Shown: one piece after another, positions 13,393-15,590 of the stretch | Layout: every line of letters begins with the position of its first letter | Position numbering within the stretch: the stretch's first letter is position 1 | From: an uncultured Candidatus Melainabacteria bacterium | GTDB taxonomy: Bacteria; Cyanobacteriota; Vampirovibrionia; Gastranaerophilales; Gastranaerophilaceae | Direction of reading: 5' to 3' | Assembly (NCBI GenBank): GCA_934757255.1 | Contig: CAKVLL010000039.1 | Span: 1-15,590, forward strand | DNA length: 15,590 bases | The notes under the pieces: model-generated | Told to the model about the DNA's origin: nothing | Databases searched by the model: none | What the model saw: the letters and a program-made list of their open reading frames with translations, nothing else | Program-made: the position numbers and the translations under genes

Positions 13393-14727
13393 ATGATATA
13401 TCCAATCAATTCACTTGCGAATATGGAATATATGCTATACGGCGGAGCTTCCGGCGTTAATTCTAATTGCCCAAGCTTTTCAAACGGCTATATGGCAAAC
13501 CGTAACTCTTGGAATTATCAAATGCCTTTTGATTATAATAATCAATCAATTTGGAATAACCAATATGGTCAAAATTATGGTTTAGGAAACATGGGTGGTG
13601 TTTCTTCTGCAATGACTCCTGAACAAAATTCTCAAACTACATTCGGCGCTTCTGCAAAAGATATTGATACACTTGGAAAATATTACTTAAAAGGTATGGA
13701 ACCAAGCGAATCATTATTCGGTGCAGCAGGTGGCGGCGCAGCATTTGCAATTGTTAATAATATGAGATTAATTGCTCACCCTTGGAATTCAATTTCTACA
13801 ATCGGCAAAGTAGAAAAAATGTTTGCCGATATAAAAAAAGATGGAACAGCATTAAACAAATTATGGAACAATCCTGACACAAACATTTTGATGCGTGATG
13901 CTTACGCTAGAATGCATAAGCTTGAAGGCGGTGCAAAATCTCGTTTAGGTTTATTCAAAAAGAGATTGGATAAAGCTACTTATGATGCTTTAAAACAAGA
14001 AATGGAAACCGCATTAAAATCAGGTAATAAAATGCAGATCGCTAAAGCTACAGAAAAAATCAGAGTTATAACTAATGCAAAAACCGGTTCAATTCCTAGC
14101 TTGTGGAGAAAAATCAGAGGAAAAGCCGCACCAAACTTTGCAGATATGACTAAAAATTGTGTAATAAAAGATGCAGCATTAAAGAATTTTGAACAAAAAT
14201 ACACCGGTTCTCTTTCTAAACAAATGTTACATGGCTTCAAAGGCGCTGGTGGATTAGGCGGTTTAGTTATGTTAGGTGCTGAATTCTTATTTGCAAAAGA
14301 CAATATCATTGCTGCGTTCAAAAAAGACAATGCAACAGGTAAAAAACAACTTGGCCAAACCGCAATTAAAGGTATTGGTTCTTTAGTTGGATGGACAGCC
14401 GGTGAAGCAATTGGTACTTGGGCAGGTGCTAAAATCGGTGCAGCAGTCGGAACTGCAATTTGTCCGGGCTTAGGTACTGCAATCGGTGCAGTTGCTGGCT
14501 TGGTTGGCGGTTCAATCGGCACTTGGGCAATGGGTAAACTTACAAAGAAATTGGTTGGCGAAGATGTTGGTGCAAAAGCTCAAGTTCAACAAATGGCACA
14601 AACTCAACAAGGTCAAGTTCAATTACTTCAACTAACTGCTCAACAAGCAATGGATGATAAAAAATTAGATCCAAATGTTAAACAAGCGATTAACAATGTA
14701 GCAACAGCTTATGGCGCTGTAGCATAA
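13393..14727 (+). CDS. Large glycine-zipper protein with Asn/Tyr-rich N-terminus, unknown function
   Basis: A 444-residue protein without a family I can name. Residues 1-85 are rich in Asn, Tyr, Gly, Gln and Ser and look disordered. A short Gly/Ala hydrophobic stretch (109-121) precedes a Lys-rich helical middle (about 135-275). Residues 281-300 are a Gly/Leu hydrophobic helix. Residues 326-382 form a long glycine zipper (GxxxG repeats: IGTWAGAKIGAAVGTA, then LGTAIGAVAGLVGGSIG) that could make two or three tightly packed membrane helices. The tail (396-425) is Gln-rich. There is no signal peptide. Such zippers occur in pore-forming, translocator-like and membrane-anchored proteins, but none is shown here. 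AAAGG occurs just before the ATG (spacing only 2) and again further up (spacing 11). It shares its promoter with the genes at 12210 and 13178 and is probably terminated by the hairpin at 14771. Confidence 0.8.
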   Translation: MIYPINSLANMEYMLYGGASGVNSNCPSFSNGYMANRNSWNYQMPFDYNNQSIWNNQYGQNYGLGNMGGVSSAMTPEQNSQTTFGASAKDIDTLGKYYLKGMEPSESLFGAAGGGAAFAIVNNMRLIAHPWNSISTIGKVEKMFADIKKDGTALNKLWNNPDTNILMRDAYARMHKLEGGAKSRLGLFKKRLDKATYDALKQEMETALKSGNKMQIAKATEKIRVITNAKTGSIPSLWRKIRGKAAPNFADMTKNCVIKDAALKNFEQKYTGSLSKQMLHGFKGAGGLGGLVMLGAEFLFAKDNIIAAFKKDNATGKKQLGQTAIKGIGSLVGWTAGEAIGTWAGAKIGAAVGTAICPGLGTAIGAVAGLVGGSIGTWAMGKLTKKLVGEDVGAKAQVQQMAQTQQGQVQLLQLTAQQAMDDKKLDPNVKQAINNVATAYGAVA

Positions 14728-14770
14728 AAGAATATATAAACTAACCTTATAAATTTTCTAAATTTCCTAT

Positions 14771-14805
14771 CCCTTTCGTGATAAAATCAATACGAAAGGG
14801 TTTTT
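14771..14805 (+). terminator. Hairpin with T-tract before ilvD (terminator and possible SD-sequestering leader)
   Basis: CCCTTTCGT (14771-14779) pairs perfectly with ACGAAAGGG (14792-14800) over nine bases around a 12-base loop, followed by TTTTT (14801-14805). This is a textbook intrinsic terminator shape for the 444-aa gene that ends at 14727. The 3' arm contains AAAGGG, the only plausible ribosome site of ilvD (8 nt before its ATG), so in any read-through transcript the stem would hide that site. Confidence 0.75.
14779..14787 (+). promoter_or_regulatory. Candidate extended -10 of ilvD inside the hairpin loop
   Basis: TGATAAAAT (TG at 14779-14780, TAAAAT at 14782-14787) fits an extended -10 and would start transcription near 14794. 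The resulting mRNA would begin within the 3' arm, so it could not form the hairpin and would leave AAAGGG free for translation. No -35 is evident. It is an alternative to an unseen promoter further upstream. Confidence 0.3.
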
Positions 14806-14808
14806 ATT

Positions 14809-15590
14809 ATGAGAAGTGATAACATAAAAAAAGGTATTGCAAGAACTCCGCACAGAAGTCTTTTGATGGCTACAGGAGTTTCTAAGAAAAATATGGAATC
14901 TCCATTTATAGGAATTGCAAGTTCATTTTCGGACTTAGTTCCGGGACATATTGGAATGCGAGATTTAGAACGCCAAATTGAAAAAGGTATTCACTCAAAC
15001 GGTGGTCAAGCGTTTATCTTCGGTGTACCTGCGGTTTGTGACGGAATAGCAATGGGACATTCAGGCATGCAATATTCACTTCCTTCAAGAGATTTAATCG
15101 CTGATTGTGTGGAAACGGTTGCGAATGCACATCAATTAGATGGTTTAGTATTGCTTTCAAATTGTGATAAAATTACTCCTGGGATGCTTATAGCAGCTGC
15201 AAGGATAAATATTCCTACAATCATTGTAACAGCAGGCCCAATGCTTGATGGTGAAAGTCATTGTGAAAAATTAACAATGATTAAAGGTGCGTTTGAAGCT
15301 ATCGGCAAATATAGAAACGGAGAAATAACCGAACAAAGATTATTAGAGCTTGAAGAGGCTTCTTGCCCTTCTGCAGGCGCTTGTCAAGGTTTGTATACTG
15401 CAAACACAATGGCTTGTTTAACGGAAGTTTTAGGAATGAGTCTTCCTTATTGCGCGACGGCAGCAGCAGTTTCTTCTCAAAAACGCAGAATTGCATTTGA
15501 AAGCGGAATGCAAATCGTTGATTGGGTTAGAAAAGATATCAAGCCTTTAGATATAATTACAAGAGATAGCTTGAGAAATATGATTATTGC
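14809..15590 (+). CDS. ilvD: Dihydroxyacid dehydratase, 3' part beyond the window
   Basis: The first 260 codons of IlvD, cut by the window edge (the family is about 550-560 residues). IlvD dehydrates 2,3-dihydroxy-isovalerate and -methylvalerate, the third common step of valine and isoleucine synthesis, in the cytoplasm. The start is typical (MRSDNIKKGI, then PHRSLL). PFIGIASS (32-39) and VPGHI (44-48) follow. VCDGIAMGHSGM (76-87) brings C77. The family signature NCDKITPG (118-125) gives C119 and K121, the lysine carbamylated in studied enzymes. CPSAGACQG (186-194) gives C192. C77, C119 and C192 are the expected Fe-S ligands. The ATG at 14809 is preceded by AAAGGG lying in a hairpin arm. No frameshift or stop is seen up to the edge. 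Confidence 0.97.
   Translation, partial: MRSDNIKKGIARTPHRSLLMATGVSKKNMESPFIGIASSFSDLVPGHIGMRDLERQIEKGIHSNGGQAFIFGVPAVCDGIAMGHSGMQYSLPSRDLIADCVETVANAHQLDGLVLLSNCDKITPGMLIAAARINIPTIIVTAGPMLDGESHCEKLTMIKGAFEAIGKYRNGEITEQRLLELEEASCPSAGACQGLYTANTMACLTEVLGMSLPYCATAAAVSSQKRRIAFESGMQIVDWVRKDIKPLDIITRDSLRNMII

Noticed and set aside
13980..14522. A Pro/Ala-rich 180-codon frame on the - strand
   Set aside because: It is the antisense of the glycine zipper and body of the 444-aa protein. Gly/Ala codons read backwards give Pro/Ala. No start signal or family was found.

Overview
The window is AT-rich and gene-dense. It probably comes from a diderm bacterium on the cyanobacterial side of the tree; my best guess is a gut-type Gastranaerophilales (Melainabacteria/Vampirovibrionia) genome. 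The reasons are a BamA/Omp85 with only three POTRA domains, an OmpH/Skp-like chaperone (so an outer membrane is present), an rnpM(ylxR)-infB pair, strong A+T bias, and several Asn/Tyr/Lys-rich proteins without recognisable relatives. The phylum is an inference.

Left part (about 1-5540): a secreted or lipid-anchored calcineurin-type metallophosphoesterase (- strand) and a tiny coiled-coil ORF (+ strand) lie beside a leftward housekeeping operon. In transcription order that operon is rnpM (RNase P modulator), infB (initiation factor IF-2), a CxxCxxCC cysteine-cluster protein, a DUF4186 protein and a YbaK-type Cys-tRNA(Pro) deacylase. Three of its five genes act on RNA or translation. nusA and the ylxQ gene often found next to rnpM are absent.

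Middle (5681-10914): a second leftward operon encodes bamA, an OmpH/Skp-family periplasmic chaperone, a pyrimidine-nucleoside phosphorylase with an altered signature, and a 488-residue soluble protein. This last protein joins an N-terminal DUF4177-like segment and a coiled coil to a complete FlhA/EscV-type (FHIPEP) cytosolic domain, without the membrane export-gate half. The last three genes overlap by 1 and 8 nt, so they are probably translationally coupled.

Right part (11093-14727): an accessory region. A soluble histidine-kinase-like protein keeps recognisable H, N and G2 boxes but has Asn in place of the usual G1-box Asp. It is followed by two glycine-zipper proteins with Asn/Tyr/Gln-rich N-termini (225 and 444 aa) and an unknown 81-aa protein. 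These last three genes, on both strands, share one upstream architecture: two TTACA boxes 10-11 bp apart, then GCAATTTTT, and exactly 12 nt after a ten-base block CTTTATATA. I read this as a small co-regulated set, and it is the most novel signal in the window. The window ends inside ilvD (dihydroxyacid dehydratase), which is preceded by a perfect 9-bp hairpin with a T-tract. That hairpin probably terminates the upstream gene and also contains the ilvD ribosome binding site. No tRNA, rRNA, CRISPR array, insertion sequence or non-coding stretch over 300 bases was seen.
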